Source: Nostoc sp. LEGE 12450 (GTDB lineage: Bacteria > Cyanobacteriota > Cyanobacteriia > Cyanobacteriales > Nostocaceae). Taken from it: DNA of 64,000 nucleotides. Numbering within the stretch: the first letter of the stretch is position 1; each line of letters begins with the position of its first letter. The DNA is taken from contig NZ_JADEXU010000012.1 of the NCBI RefSeq assembly GCF_015206895.1, positions 22,079-86,078 on the forward strand. The letters are read 5' to 3'. Below, piece by piece: positions 63,943-64,000 of this stretch. The notes under the pieces were generated by a model, which saw nothing but the letters and a program-made list of their open reading frames with translations, searched no databases and was not told where the DNA came from. A program made the position numbers and the translations under genes.

Positions 63943-64000
63943 ATGGCAGGGGTTACACATATCGATATCCAAGAAAGTGTCGAAGAACTCGAGGCGTTGG
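63943..64000 (+). CDS. Start of a probable IS630-type transposase/HTH protein (partial)
   Basis: The ATG 63943 opens a frame MAGVTHIDIQESVEELEAL that runs off the right edge. It resembles the N-terminus, before the helix-turn-helix, of IS630-family transposases of Nostoc-type genomes as I remember them. Just upstream is ATAATACCAATTTGAAAAAAG, which may be the element's left end. Too little is visible to be certain. Confidence 0.55.
   Translation, partial: MAGVTHIDIQESVEELEAL

Overview
The window reads as chromosome of a filamentous, probably heterocystous (Nostoc/Anabaena/Calothrix-type) cyanobacterium. The reasons are abundant HIP1-type GCGATCGC octamers, heptameric STRR repeats (AATAGGC-type ladders), an FtsH very like cyanobacterial FtsH2, a cystine C-S lyase like the Synechocystis enzyme, and several small proteins of cyanobacterial type. 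Assignments come from motif recognition and remembered families; no database search was run.

Layout. 1-13.4 kb: the 5' part of an ADP-ribosylglycohydrolase gene, ftsH, a small secreted protein, gltX, tRNA-Asp(GTC), a tandem pair of Ser/Thr kinases sharing an unfamiliar C-terminal domain, an exported phytase-like esterase, a TM0106-type RecB-like nuclease, a HIT protein and the C-S lyase. 13.6-32 kb: housekeeping and accessory genes, including glycosyltransferases, a YjbQ-type protein, a Nif3-like protein, an MBL-fold hydrolase, a TspO-like membrane protein, a SprT-like metalloprotease, a HAD phosphatase, a cytochrome P450 and a Rieske protein. It also holds a 40-residue membrane protein gene at 20989-21111 and an internally deleted alpha/beta-hydrolase pseudogene at 28949-29135.

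32.1-54.7 kb: a complete-looking contractile injection system (eCIS, phage-tail-like). Three minus-strand genes (AAA+ ATPase, a 58-codon remnant that duplicates the ATPase 5' end, and a DUF4157 eCIS-core protein) are divergent from a long plus-strand operon. The operon runs: DUF4255 cap/terminator, carboxypeptidase-regulatory-like protein, two sheaths, tube, tail-assembly chaperone with an overlapping -1 frame encoding a DUF6760-like segment, second tube, a 515-residue disordered protein, LysM baseplate protein, hub, spike, gp25, two baseplate J-like proteins, a gpI-like protein with a duplicated C-terminal domain, fibre, PAAR-like tip and a coiled coil. No capsid, terminase, portal or integrase is present, so it is not a prophage. 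A related system in Anabaena has been described as thylakoid-anchored.

54.8-64 kb: a P-loop ATPase, a four-helix-bundle gene bracketed by inverted repeats, and an 1804-residue TPR/STAND-ATPase/WD40 protein. That protein carries 14 near-identical WD40 repeats and three repeat-derived insertions. A MATE transporter follows, then a 105-bp MITE with perfect 14-bp terminal inverted repeats, and the start of a probable IS630-type transposase gene that runs off the window.

The points most worth checking are the start-less DUF6760-like frame (possible -1 frameshift), the candidate eCIS effector, the disordered repeat protein in an operon without a recognisable tape measure, and the repeat invasion of the STAND/WD40 gene.
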